Source: Gnetum montanum (Eukaryota > Streptophyta > Gnetopsida > Gnetales > Gnetaceae). From it: a DNA stretch of 64,000 nucleotides. Position numbers and translations under genes: made by a program. The stretch's first letter is position 1. The number at the start of each line of letters is the position of its first letter. The notes below the pieces were generated by a model. That model did not search any database. It saw only the letters and a program-made list of their open reading frames with translations, and was not told where the DNA came from. Below are positions 21,015-36,000 of the stretch, in pieces. The stretch is taken from NCBI GenBank assembly GCA_015680685.1, contig MNCI01007937.1, positions 279,480-343,479 of the forward strand, read 5' to 3'.

Positions 21015-24000
21015 CTGTATAAATCAAAAATTGAGAAAACCCCGGTTAAATATCACAGTTCAGAATAAGCAGCAAGATTCAACTCAGTAAATCAATAGAA
21101 AGAACAATCAATCTTATAAAACCATAAATATTAAAAACAGGGAAACCTTTTTTATAAAGTTTAAACTTAGAAGAGAAAAATAAACATAGTCTAATGCAAC
21201 AGTAATGAACATGAACCAGCAGATTTATGTAAACTACTGTTCTGAAGCAAGGAAAAGACGTAAGAATTCGCTTACATGCTTCTTAACACACAATTTACAT
21301 AGATTTACTCAAATTTTATTCTTCAATCTTAGAAAACTCTTGTAAGAGTATGAAACTGAAATTTCATTACATATATAAAAGACCGTACACCCAAAAGCAT
21401 CCATTAGGGCAATCAATTTATACAACATGCACAAACATCAGGGCAATCAAGAACGTAAAAATGTGTCTGATAATCAGACACTTTGAACAGAAATATAACT
21501 CGTCTTTATATATGTATGTGCTTTTTATGTTTCATATTATTGTGTTTTCAGGTTTTACCATGAACGTGAATTATATTTCAAATTAGCTTTATGATATATT
21601 TTCAAATCTTAATGTCAACTAATAAGACGATTGCACAATTTCAAGCTTTTGTTGTTGAGGTGTTTGAATCCTAAATAGAAAGAAGAGGAGGAAGAACAAA
21701 GAATGTTGAATAAACTTACAGCAATAAAATCAAATGCCGTTGTCTTTTCTCCTTTCCTTGAAGTATCTGCGGTGGAAATATGGGTCGGTGTTGGATCACC
21801 TGAAAAATCAAAACCATCAGAATATGCAGGTCCAGTGACATTTCCAATTCCAGAATTTGTATGAAAAAATCCAGTATTGCTTGCACCCATTCCCATTTGC
21901 ATTTGTGGAAGGCTAGCCATTATAGCAAATAGCTGCTGTTGTGTAAGAGAGTTTGCAATTGATCCGAAGTTCATAGGTTGTAATGGAAACATTTGTTGTG
22001 GTATCATGTTTGATGGAAAGTTGTGCATTGATGAGATAAATGGTGGTTTTGAATCCACTGGTTGGGAATTCATTATAGCATCCAAAGAAGGAAATACAGA
22101 AGGATTAGGTTGCTCAGAAAGCTTCGATACTGCAGGTACATTGTTTGTCAGTGGATTCTTAGCTTGAACACCTTGTACACTTGTCTCTGATGCAGATTGA
22201 TTAACTGATAAGGAACTAAAAATGTCATCTAAACTTTCAACATGAGAAGAGATCTTTTCTTTCTGCTCTGAAATTTGAGATAATTCACCAAGCAAATCAC
22301 CACCATCATTTGAAAACTGTGCATGGAAATTTTCTGATTCTGCATTAGATCCTACCACCAATCCAGAGAAAAGATCATTGGTATTATCACTGCCTTGTGC
22401 TCCTTCAGAGTGAATAGACAACCCAGTAAATGGGTCATTGTTGCCTTCTTCTGTAGCTGTGTCTCCTGTGGACAAAGAATTGTCACCTAAAAGATCAAAT
22501 GAGCCTCCAGTGTTATTTTCACCATGCTTTGCACCCAATGAAAAATCATCTGCAAGTAAATCTGCTTCCCCAGTATCTATCAAGTCCGGCAAGTCCACTG
22601 TTACAGGCTTGGCAGAAATTTCTGACTTCTCATCTGAAATACCCTTCTGTGTATCTATTCCATCACCTTGAAGAACACTCAAAACCTGGAACAATTCATA
22701 CAAGACACTTAAAACAATGTCTTTGACTGCAAAAATGTGGTATACAATTACCATATAGAGAAATGTGTGTATTGTTGCAATGCTCTCAGTTTTGAGATGC
22801 AAGCTAAGTAATATCACATGTAAACATGTGCAAACATAAGAATGAGCAAATTTATAGGACATTTCATACGGAAATTTAAAATATACAAACACAAAATATA
22901 AAGTTAAACCATAAAACACGCAAACACTTTGTTAAAACCAAGATTTCAGAGAGACATGCACTCACAAGTTACAATAAACTCTTCAATATCGTAATAAATA
23001 AATCTCAATATGCACACAAGATGAAATTAAAGTTTGAATGCACAATTGGATACTAGGATTTGAGATTTATGTCCAAGCCCCTCTTGAGATATGTAACCAA
23101 CGTGCACTGCACAAGTTTCAGAAACAAAATACAAGGAATTGCTCCTTCAAGTCACACTTGAAGCACCTTTATGTTCTACTTAAGTTCAACCGAAGTATTT
23201 TGTTGACCTATTGATTATATATTTTGGGAGAACATATAGTCTAAAAGTTTCAGGTTAGCCTAGTGGTAACAGTCTTGACATGAAATGCCAGGTTAGAAGT
23301 TCAATTTCAGTGGGCACTGCTGAGTTATGGACAATTTCTGTAAAAAGGAATTCTGAAACTGTGTAGTCCAACAGATCCAAGAAGCTCTCAGTGGACGTAA
23401 TTCAGAATAGTGTGAGAATTTTTGATATGTTTCTTGAACTACCATCTAGAATTTGTCTACAAGAAAGCAAGGAATCCAACTGTACAGTTAATCAACCTGA
23501 CTTATGTCATCAATTGGTCACATAGATCTTGCTAAAATAAATCAATAATGTAGCTTGCCGATATTCTGCAGCAGACTAAAATATCAAACATGGATGTAAT
23601 ATACAATATAGCTTATTAAAATTCTGTATCCTCGACACAATGAGTCCTAGCTCTAATCTTGAGGTCATATACTTCTAATTGCTCAAAAAAATAATATGCA
23701 ATTCAGAATCCCTCTTATTATAATAAGATTCTGGGACTATTTTCTGTATTACATCAAGTTCAAAACTAATTAAATATACCAACAAATTGGAAACAACGAA
23801 TATCGTAGATTGGTTGAGAATTTTTTTTGGCCTTGAAAATTAGCCAATATGATGCTCAGTCTTGACAATGTAATCCATAGCAGCATATTTGAAATATGGT
23901 AAAAATGAAAAGCAAAAGTCTTATAACGATACACTGAAAGGTTGGAACACCCCCAGACAGTCAAAAGGCTTACCAACAACCTACACTTTGTCGAATACAA

Positions 24001-27000
24001 AAATATTCATATAGTGTCAAAACAATCCCACTAAAAAGCCGGAAGCTTCTAGAAGACAAACTAATGGAATAGAACTATTAACATACCATACACTCTGAAT
24101 TTTAGAAAACACATCATAATTGAACACTTCCTAAAATAATGTTAATTATGCGTACCCTATTTGCTTTCTCTCTTAGTGATGCTTGAGGTGATTCTCTACA
24201 ATTCAAGATTGAATCTGGATTGTTTTGAAAATATGTGCAGACAATCTCAAAGACTGTGTCTTCATTGTATCTGAAAAGTGACTCAAGAACACACAATGCC
24301 TTGAACCGTACCTGAAAGCAAAATACCAAAAAATTAATCAAGCGTAAGATCACACTAGGCATATGCAATGTTAAATTCAGATCAAAATTCATTTTAAGAA
24401 AGAAAACTGGATACAGTAAATACATTCCTATGATACAGTAAATATGAAAACTGGATAGTATTCAATGCAACCAGAAACATTATTGAATGCATAATTAGAT
24501 CTCCAAATATTATGAAATGGTCATTTCAATGAGTATAATCATTTACACACACCTTCCACGTCACTATAAAACTATAAAACTAATTTAACTGTAGTAAGCA
24601 GAAACAACCAAAAGAAGCTACAAGGTCATTGAAACAATCAAAACTCTAGAAGATTAATTGGGATTTCTATATAAGCAGTATGAAGGGTCGCAACATCAAA
24701 GTAACATAAAATTGAAAATATTCACTGATCAATAATCCACATCAATATTTAATTAGAATTCATCTTTGAATGTATGTGTTTCTTGTGACAATTTTCTATT
24801 ATTAACTTATATGTAGATAACAATACAATGGAGCAAACAGCAACTTTATATCAAAAATAGTCTTTGAAAAAAACCAAGGTTATATGGCCAAGGGGGTACA
24901 TGTAGTTATAGTCTCAGTTCTGACAACCCCCACACCATATAAAAGAAACCCATGAGTCTGCATAAAAGAAAAGATAACCAATACCTGATTCAATGAGTAA
25001 AAAATAGCAAATACAAATTCTTATAATAAAATTTACCAACAGTAGACCCTGAAATGTGCGGTAGCAGTCAATAACACTACCTCTTTATCTCACAAAATAA
25101 AAACACAAATAAAACAAAAGTATAGAGCTACTATTAACTAGGCTTTGAAAGCTGTCTGCCTACAGCAGGATCACCTATCTCAACATGCATAACAATCTAC
25201 TGTGAATTGTTGTTACATTTATGTTAGTCATCATGAACCTCATGCCAGATTCAATATTGAATATTCAAATGTATCTGTTCAGTTATGAGGACATCGTTGC
25301 ATTGGAAGAGAACCAGAGTTTAGTAAGTATTTTTAGTTAAATTGAAATTTGCTAAAAAGAAAAATTTCTCCTGTAATTATAAGTTGGAATTGTAACTTAA
25401 TCTTTGTAAATCATTGCTTGTGCTGTAATTTACCATAATATATCTGATTCTATAATGACTTAAGATTCCACACAATCCAAAAGGAAGAGAAAATAGTCAA
25501 GACAGTAAACAGTAGAAACTTTAAGATATGACACTCTTAATGGCCATCTTGTAAAAGGATCATCACCCAGAGGCTCAATGCTCATTTCTCCAAGGCAGGC
25601 TCCTGAGAGGGCAGTAGATAAGCAAAAGCCTAACCTCTTTCAAGTGGTTGCACCCAGGCTTGAACCCAAGTCTTACGACTTGATAAACAATCACCTTACC
25701 ATCCCTCCAAGTGGTGGTCCCTTGTTGAAGCATCTTGTAAATTAGCAAAATTCCATGCTCTTCTATGAGTGGGTTATCATTTGAGATGTTCCCACACAAG
25801 TGGGTTCCCCTAGACTATTCAATTTTGGATGTGGATTCTTCCATTGTTATTCTAGGTGAGGGGTTTCTTTGAAAGGCCAACATACTCAGTGCAGCACATT
25901 TTTATTTCCCATGAGGCCTCCCCTTGCTTTATAAAAATATGGTTTTCATTTGAGTGGTGTTGTAAATTCAAATTTGAAAGTGACTTCATCAATGGTAACA
26001 AAACGTGTGGTAAGAGATCTTATGCAGAAGTTTTATTCGGCAAGTTTTATCTAATAATTCAGCAAAAATGTCTGAATTTGTGTCAACTATGGATCTGTGA
26101 ATCGGTATCCTTGAAAAGTATAAAGATGTGATGCCACCTGAGCTACCAGGGACCCAACAACTGCAAAGAGTCGTAGACCACAAAATAGATCTAGTATCTC
26201 AGATAGCATCACCAATTGAGATGTCATAGTGGCTCATAGGCCCAAAGCTAGCAGACTTGAAACGTCAGCTTGAAAGTTTAATCCAGAAGACGTATGTTGA
26301 TAACGCTACGGAAGATGGGACCTTGAGGGTATGTTGTGACTACAAGCATCTGATATCATATTCCTTCAACCAGCTGGGAGGGCCAGTTATTTCACCTGGC
26401 TGGATTTAAGGCAAAGGTATATCGGGTCAACATAGCAGAAAGGGATGAGAGAAAACTGCATCAGTCATCAAGCCTTGCTCCTACAAATGGACAGTCGTGT
26501 CACTCAGGCTTTGTAATGCTCTAGATATTTTCTGCATCCTTTTGAATGAGATTTTCTGCCACCTCTGGACAAGTTCATAGTTGTTTATCTTGGTAATATT
26601 TTGATCTACAGTTGGACTCTGGAAGATTGTGCTTTGCATCTTAAGATAGTCTTTTAAAAACTGTGTTATCTAACTATTTACTTCCTCAAACCATGTTAAA
26701 TCCAGAACAAGCTAGATGTTTGGCCTTTCTCTCAAGATTTGATTTGTGGTTGGCTTATGAATCGATATTATTTTCCAAATGTTAATTAATATCAACCGCA
26801 ATGTGTGCTATGCATATCAGATGTATAACCATAATGGTTTACATTAAAAGACTAATCAGCTTATTATATGATTGGTTAAGAAAGGATATGACTGTTGAAT
26901 AAAGACGTGCCTCTTGGTCCTAATATACTAAAGGGAAGTCACTGAAACAGGTTTAAACTGAACATACATACAACATACACACTACAATAGTGTGACATAT

Positions 27001-30000
27001 AAACCATAACCGTCACCTATACTATTCACGGTTGCTCATTGTGGTCTTTGTTGTTACTCACTACATATATACTGAGATCTCTATCTCTGTATCTCTGTTT
27101 TCACATATCACTTTGTCATATTATTTGTCTGACTCTATAACTGCCAATGTCTAAGTACATTGTTGGGTGCTGTCATGACATATATAACTTCTATCTTGTT
27201 TATTGTATTCTATCATTAGTCAATATATTTCTATCACAGTTTGTGGGCCAATATGTGTTCCACCTTTTCATTTTCAATCAACTATCATTGTGGTTTATAC
27301 AAGTCATATCTCTCACAGTTTGCATAGTTATGCAACTTATCAGCATTTTATTGGTTGGACTTAGTTATCCTCACCGTAAGGACCTCAATTCCTAACATGG
27401 TATCAAAGCCAAGGTTGGTTCGACCATTTGTCCCCTGTGGACTATAACAATGAAATGTAAATGCCTACGGTTGTCAACTGTTCAAGGCAGTTATTGCAAC
27501 TTGTAGTTTGAAATTTTATTTATATTGTGATAAGCTTCACGACTTAGTGCACATCTACAGCATGAATTTAGGGCTTGTAAGGCCAAGCTTCTCTACAGTT
27601 TTGTGAGAATTGAAGTAATTTATTAGGGATTCTTCATTGTTGCGGCTGTCTATGGAATTGCGGGTAACCTAGTTTGGTCATTTCTATTCGGCCTTGACCT
27701 GCATTTTCAGTCTTTGACCTGTAATCAGGTAAAATTCCCAAATTCATTGCTACATGTTAATCTATTTATTTTTGCCCTTCAATTAGTGGAGCATCACGTC
27801 AATTAATTATGTAATTTTGTTTGTTCGGTTTAACTAACAGCGCCAAAACAAAAGGACATCATCCCAAGTGGTAAGGGTTCATTGTCAAAACATCTGCGCA
27901 AGGGCTACACTTCACAAGCAAGCTCCTTGTATAATGTGTTGACTGCACATTATACCAGAGTCTCCAAATTGTCACAGTCCTTGGATACAGAATTGAGCAT
28001 AAAACAAAGAAAGCCTTACATCGCACCAGAATTCAAGGTTTCCATGCACAATTATGTGCTCGACGGTGTAGAGGCGTTGATTGAAGAGCTTCCTAAAAAA
28101 TTTGTTGCATCTAGGTTTTTGTCATTTGTTGCATTCCAACCACCCGACATTAATTACAAAGCAGTGTCTCTCAACTTTAGAAGTTATTATGAGGGCTGGT
28201 TTCTTTATAGGTTTGATTTAAGTTTTAGATTCTTGAAGTTGTCTTCCAAGTATTTGTTGGTATAGCATCAAAACTGTGAGAGGTGATGGCAAGGTAAATG
28301 CAATCAGTATTAGTCATGTCAATTTGCTCTACATGCTCAAAGACACCATCAGTTTCAACAAGACTGATAAAAAAGCAAACTCGCAGTTTCCATGGTCCTA
28401 TCTGCAGGAACCATGGAGCAGTATGGCATCAATCATTTCAGCCTGCATTATTGTGCAAGACAGGAAAATTGACACCACTTGGAAAGCACTCAATATCCTG
28501 CATTCGCAAGTACGGTTTGGGAGAAAGATCGATAGGATCAAGGTCCTCAAGTACAAAATAAAGTAACAAATGAAGTTATGTTGCCACTCCAGTAAAGCAC
28601 ATTGCTCTCATGCTTTGGTTCTTTTCTTGTATATTTGTTATGTCACATGTAGAGGTTGCCGTGGTTAAGACCTTTGTGAGAACAAGGGATACCCAAGCCA
28701 TCAGCAATTCATATGCCAGCACAGTTGCCAACTTGGAAGGACAAGGCACTAGTGATGAAGAAGACTAGCAAATATAGGGAACCGTGACGATTCTAGAGAA
28801 GACATGGTCAGATCTATCAGATATACAGCTGGACAGTAGTGCCATGGATCTGGTCACTGTGCCCTGAATTTTTGGACTATAAGGCTACAGTTGAGTTCTT
28901 TTAACTCCACCGTCAAGAAAGATATTCCAAAAGAGTACATTTATAACTTCTCTGCCTAAAAGAGCATGATGGAATTCAACGATGAACACTTGAAGTCCAA
29001 GGTCATAGAGAGGGTGATGATGGATATGCACCACATTGCAAAACAATACCATCACCTCTACGGATAATAAGGTACTATTCTCTCTGGTATATTCTTATTA
29101 TTATGTTACAGCCTATTTCATGCGTAGCATGAAAGCAGAGGAGTTAGCAAAAGCTCAATCCACCCACCATGATACCTTGGCACAGGTGGACCATGATACC
29201 TTGGCACAGGTGGATGAGTTGAACCAAAAATTAAGAGACCTGGACTCAAAGGGCCATCAAACAAGTCTATCAAGAAATAGTTTTAAGGAATATAAGAGGA
29301 GAAGTCCAACTACTGGAGAGAGGAAGGCAAGCTCCAAAGAAGTTGTTGCTGTGAAAAATGTCAAAAAACTTTCCACCCATCACAGTTGATGTTGTACAGT
29401 TGCAGATAGCGAAGGAGCAAAACCAGCAGTTGCAAGAAAAAGTGGCTTCAATAACCACCGATCTAAACAAGGTGGAGTCTGTGGAGAAATTTGCATCACA
29501 AAGCCTTGCATCGATCAGGCAGAATCTTGACAAAAATGTCAAAGCCAAGGTAAGGCTACAAAAGGAGAAGGAAGAGATTCTCAAAGATCTGAAAGCCAGA
29601 AAAAAAAAGGTCCATCAACTACTTTAGCAAGCAAAATCACCAGAGAATATGATGCAAGTTGCTATGTTGGCGAGCTTCTTAATGCTTTAGTTTTTAACAA
29701 TGTGACTATTCCAAACCCTTTTTTAATCATGGATCGTGTTGTACTTGGGCAAGTAACCACTACAAAATTAACGACCATGGTCTCTGTATCTTCTTTCCCT
29801 GCAACCTCTTCTTCCTCTCCTCCTCAATCTTCCATGGAACAAAGTGCCTCAAATCCCTTTTTCTCAATTCACGGAGGAATCAAATATTCAAGATGACCCT
29901 AAGTCCGTGAATATGACGCTTTGTTAAATTTGAGCTTGCCAAATAAAATAATGAATGCTTTCCAACAGGTTGTATTTGTGATGATTTATGAAGTTCTGTG

Positions 30001-33000
30001 ACCCCATGTGATGTTCTATCTCTGTTACATTCTGTCTATGATTTCTTGTGATATTCACAGCTCCTGAGAATTATCCCCTCTAAAATTTTCTCAACAAAAG
30101 TTTCTTTTTATCAATTTTGAAGAACGGTTGTTACGTTGGAGATACTACCAATAAGGTTGGATACACAGAGAACCATAATTGTCAAGCAAAATGCACAAAC
30201 ATGTAATAGCCCATGTCCATGTCCATAAGTGTTTACTATGCCAGCAAGACAAGTTCTATTGAATGACCTGATGTACTTCTCCATCCCTTGGAAATGCCAC
30301 ATAATCCATGGATTACCGGCGCTATGTATTTCTTTACAAGAACACCCCCAATACAATGGTTGTCTAATGTGATAGTTGTGATGGATAAAATTTCAAAGAT
30401 TGCAATTTTTCATTCCCTGTTAGGCTCAATGTTCTGCTAAATACATAGCAGACCCAACATCATTATTCTTTAATAGAGTGGTTTGGTATTTTGGTAGATC
30501 GATATCCCTTTTTCGTAAGGGCTTTTTAGCATGCTTTGTTTGGTATCATGGGCACACAGCTAAAGTTGTCCACCAGCTTCCATTCATAAACAGTCAAAAC
30601 ATATGAATCAAATCATAGAGAGGTGCCTTTGAGAGTATGTCTATGATGATCAAAGAAAGTAGCAGACATTAACGGGCGTTGCACAACTTAGTTATAATAT
30701 CCAAACATCCTCTACGATAGGGTAACCTCCTATAAAGTTAGTGATGTCAAGGCAACCCATGACTCTACAAATGATTGCCTTGTCATTTCAAAAGTAATCC
30801 CACAACCAATGAATTTATGAGGATTTGGTTTGAAAGCATCCAGATTGCCCAAGAATGTCTTATGAAAGCAACATAGCACGTGAAGAAACATGTCAATCAA
30901 GAGCATCAACTACAAAAGTTTAGTGCTGGAGATTGTCTACTACTGAAATTGGACACACAACAAGTTAAACCAATACAAGGTATAGCTTCTAAACTACTCT
31001 GTTGGTATGATGGGTTCTTCAAAATTATCAAGCAAAGTGCAATTGCCTCTAATTATTGTCAAAGTGGTGACAACCGCAGCTTTTCAATTCAGTTAAATTT
31101 TTATGGAAGAATTAATTTCTAGTGCGGATATAGAATTAATGAAATTGAACAAGTGAGAATTTCAGAATTATAATTGAATTCAGAACATAGTTGTATTTGG
31201 GAAAATAATGATTTTGTGCTTCTTGTACTTCAATGTGCTTCAATGAGCCATTTGTGCTTCATGTGCTAACTATGCTTCAATATAAAATAGAAAATTTGCA
31301 ACTTAACAGAACATCAAGTTAATAGCCTCATAACTATGATTCAGGATCATGTTAAAAGTGAATTACATGCTTATCAATATATATATTTGACTTGGGAAGT
31401 CTTTTCCCATGGGGCTAAATAAGGGAATTCTAATGGGTTTTTTAAGCCCTTTTACATGATGGCTGCCCTTGAAAATATTTTTTATAGAATAATGTATGAT
31501 GACCTTTAGGCTTCCAAATTTAAAAATAAAACATAAAAATTACAAATCTTAGGTCCTATTTACAAAAAATAACTAATTCCTAACTACTGTTTCCTATGGT
31601 ACCTGACTTTAATTCATAACTTTGGCTTCTCTTGAACTTAAGCCTTCCTGTGTGGCAACAAGATTTTCACAGTATGATCAACAATTATAAACAAGTCCAT
31701 TTTTTTACAAACAAGTAAAATGAGATTACATTGATACAATAATATTTGACACACAACAAGATTATTCATAGGACCTTAAAGATTAACCAAGATGATAGGA
31801 TCCACTATATAGAGGGTTATCAAATCTAAAACTATGATATATGTTCCCCAATCCATAAACCCAATAAGCCCATGCAGAGGATTTTCCACATCGAGAAAGA
31901 AGCCTCTCTTTTTAGAAGCAACCAAAAATTCAAGCTATTCAAGGCAAAAAGATTGATTGCAACAAAAAAAAATCAAAATGACTAGACATGGTCCTAACAT
32001 TATTAGTGTATAAGTTCATGAAATAGTAAGCAATCATTAGTTTCTCATCAAAGCAACTCACAAAAGTTGTTAATAAACAGACATGACAATTTGTGAAGAG
32101 CTGCATTAGCTCACAAGGTATATAACTCGTGGATACTATCATCATTAAAAATTGAAGAATATATAAGAGCATCCAAAAGGATAAAAAGAAGAAACATTGA
32201 CGTAAGTTCAAGATGAGCAACAAAATACACATGAGCTAACCCATGAAAGAGAAATAGTCATGAGTTCAACTCACAAATTGTCTAAGTGATCCCAATATTA
32301 TGCTTAAAACCTAGAAATAGAAAATCAATTCACTCATGCAACTGTTGACAGTAGACAAATATGAGACAAAAGACAAAATTTACATGGAAAAATCTCTCAA
32401 AGTGAAGGAAAACAATCACAGGAAAGTAGGCAGATTATATTCTTCTTGAGAAGTGAATTTCTTCCTCCATCTATTGCCTCTCTCCCTGTCCTTTAAACAG
32501 CCTTCAGCCTCATAATTTTAGGCATTCAATCAATAGATTACATCAGTCAACTCAGGCAGTTAAGGATAATGATCAGCCTAACTGAATATCAGTGATGGTT
32601 ACGTTTCATCAACCTTACTAACTTAACCACAACAAAGAAGCAACCAATTACAAATTTCTTGATTAGAGATCAAGGAGAGAGAGAATCCAGTAATAGATTT
32701 TACTTCACTATCACAACAGCCAAAGCAAAAGCAAAGATGAACCTGTGGAGATGTGTGTATGTGAATTCAAGATGTAATCGTGAGATAAATCCATGTGTCA
32801 ATAATCACTGAGATGTGAGTCTCTGAAAAAAACACAATTAAGAAGAAGTCAATACAGCCAAACACCATAGAAGTGTCATCTGACAAAAGTTAGAAAAATT
32901 AAAAAGCAGTTGTGAGTAGTCAACACAAACTACAAAAGTGTGTAAAGTGAGTAGCCACAAAGTAGAACCCACAAATTACAGTGGAAGCCAAGTTGTGATA

Positions 33001-36000
33001 AAATAAAAAATTTGGCCAGTAAAGCTGTAACCAAAGGCTCAAAAGGGTCAAGTCTCATTACTAAGACCAACTCAAGAAAAAGCTTGATCAAGAATAATAG
33101 TGCATACATTAGTTCACAAAGTGGTGTAATATAACCCATAATCCATGACAATTGTTTATGAGATCATGAGATGTTAATTATGGTATTGTTAAAATATCTC
33201 CATAAGATCCCAGTAATTGGAGTTGTCCATGAAACATAAAACCAAATTCCAACATGGTATCAAAACAAGTATGATGTCAAACCCAGTCAATGTCAAACCA
33301 ACAAAGTCATGAATACAATCATGAGGAAGATTACCCAAAGAGAGCCAACAAAAGTCAAACGTGAGTAAGATACTAAAAGTACTTATAGAAGTTGAGAATT
33401 AATATGAGATTTACAAAGAAACCCACAAGAGTGTGAAACATTCAGAGAATCCATGAAGTGAAGAATATCAGACAAAAAGTAAGACCAAAAATTTCATAAT
33501 GTGTTCTGAAAATTATTATCAAATAGAACATGAAGTTTGCAAAGATCCAACAAAAGAATGAAAAAGTTAACAAAAAATGAGACATCAGCCTGCACCAATT
33601 TTCTGCTTGATAAGATGCACATCAAGCAAGAAGTTGCAGCCATCAAAAGGTCAAAGATGAATTTCAAATTCAAATTTCACATCCTGACTACCTGAACCAC
33701 AACTACAACAATTCATGGCAGAGAAACTTTGGAGTGAAAATAGAAAGTAATTACTGCAGTAAACATAATGAAAAAGGCAAAAATGCCATCACATTTGGCA
33801 TGAAGAATAAGAGAAGATTATATAAGAAACAAATTCGGGTGAAGAGATCAAAAAGAGATATAGCAATATGATATTGCTCATCCTGATCCTAACTAGTGAA
33901 AAGCATACAAGGATCTTTTTTAATGCATCCCAAAATGATAAATATCATTTTAGTAAAAGACATACTGTAATACAGCATTGTGAATTGAAAAAATTACAAG
34001 GAGAAGATCAAGAATGAAAGGCAAGACATGAAGTAGTTTATCCCACATATAAAAAATGAGTATGTAAAGAAAAGTTGATAAGTGCAAGTGATGACACTAA
34101 ATAATGAAAGATGCTTGGAATGGCATATTCATCATCATGATCCTGGAGCCATAAGGACCAAGAGCCTATTACCAAGATCTTCTTTAATTTTTCTACCACA
34201 CAAGATGTCTTTTCACTACCAAGTGAGAATATTACACATTATATTTGCAAGCTAATAAGTAGCAGAACAATTATTAATTTACAAATTCATGAGTAAAGGA
34301 GAGAAAGGTTATGTGAAAAGGTTAACAGTATTTCAAAAGCTGGCCAGCACACAAAATTGGAGGAACCTTACATATTACTTTCATTTCCCAGAAATTTACC
34401 GTTCACAAATCTGTGATAAGTTTCTAAGAATCAGAAACTAATGCTCGATGGGAAGTGTTAAAATATGAGTTCACAAATCAGTGCATGATCATTAGTTTCT
34501 TATCAAAACAACTTGCAAATGTTGGTAATGAAGAGACATTAGGTTTGTGAGGAGTTGCATTACTTCACAAGCTATAAAATTGGTGGATACCAGCATCATA
34601 ATCATCATCAAAGAATGAAGTATATGTAAGAGCATCCAAAAGGATGAAGAAGTAATCATGAGTTCAACTCACAAACTGCAAAAGTAATGCCAAAACCTAT
34701 GTCTGCAATAGGACAGAGCAAAGGTCAAGTTATGGAGATAAAGATAAAGTTCCAAGAGAAGTGCAACCCACGTAAAACTAGCCAACTGGGAAAATTCCCC
34801 CAAAAAAAAGTCTACAAATGAGTTTGTAGGCAATGTTGGGATAATGTTTGTAGGCAATGTAGGCAATGTAACCCACAATCAATGAGAATTGTTTATAAGA
34901 TGACGAGATGTTGACTCTGGTAATTGGAATTACTCATGACACATCAAACCAAACTCCAACAAACATAAAGTCAAATTTTTGATACATTAAAATATTACCC
35001 GAATTCTAAAGATGGTTGGAAATTGTTGAAATACCATCAAAATTTGATCCAAAATTTTTGTCGAGACCAAGCTATTAACCTCCCATCATGGTTGCTCAGT
35101 CAGTAATTCAAATTCCCCACATTATACAGCTGTGCATTTAAAAAAAGGATGTACAGCTGGCAAGTTTCTGTGAGATATGACACTGATGGCAATCATAGTT
35201 GAACCAAGGGATTGGTGGCAAGATGCTACACCTGTCTTTCCACAGGGATCCTTGAGCACTTTCAATGGCTGCTAAGGTGATGGAACACTGGAACTTCAAT
35301 AACTTCATAGATGTGAGAGCCTATATGAAAGTAAAGCTTCTACATCTTGAAGGCGCAATTCAATGAACAACCTTTAGTTGCTGATCCTTCATATTGGCTC
35401 TGCCACTCAGTTCACAGCAACGCACAGTGAGTTGTGAGCCTCACATGATGCCAAACAGCATGATAGGAATCACACTGTTAAAAATATAGCATAGCTTTTA
35501 CCATCACTTTTTAATCTTTCCTTAATTCATAACATTTTTATAAAGCATGTAGCAATTATGTGTCTATTATGTATAACTTGATTAGCACAGGTGGCTTATG
35601 ACTCAGCAAGTCATAGGTTTGATTTCAAAGGGCATGCTAAAACATGTGCCACCTAGAAACACAGTAAAACTATACCTTCAAGGACTATGCATTAGGTAGA
35701 CAGCTGGCCATAGAAAAAATCTTTGTCTTTGCCTAAATTAACAAGTTAGCCCATGTTAATGGGAAAAGAACCCCAAGATGATGATAAAGTACCAATTATA
35801 TATCATTCCAGTTGGGCCTTGAATGCCAGGGCTGCCTGCTCTTGGAGGATCCCTCCACCAGTCATACCACACCCTGTAATGATATTTAGAAGAACTTAAA
35901 AAGAACATAACAGTCTCAGATTAACATACCCCTTGGGATCAAACCTGTGACTTGCACATCACAAGCCACATGCTCTAACCAAGTGAGCAATGACTCACTA

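Noticed and set aside
21615-21719. Extension of exon 4 to the end of the open frame
   Set aside because: A GT donor at 21719 and a short last exon encoding DHISAAKNVKKVT fit the MTV1 C-terminus; the extension does not.
21877-22726. Plus-strand frames opposite exon 4 of the MTV1-like gene
   Set aside because: Shadows of the real minus-strand exon.
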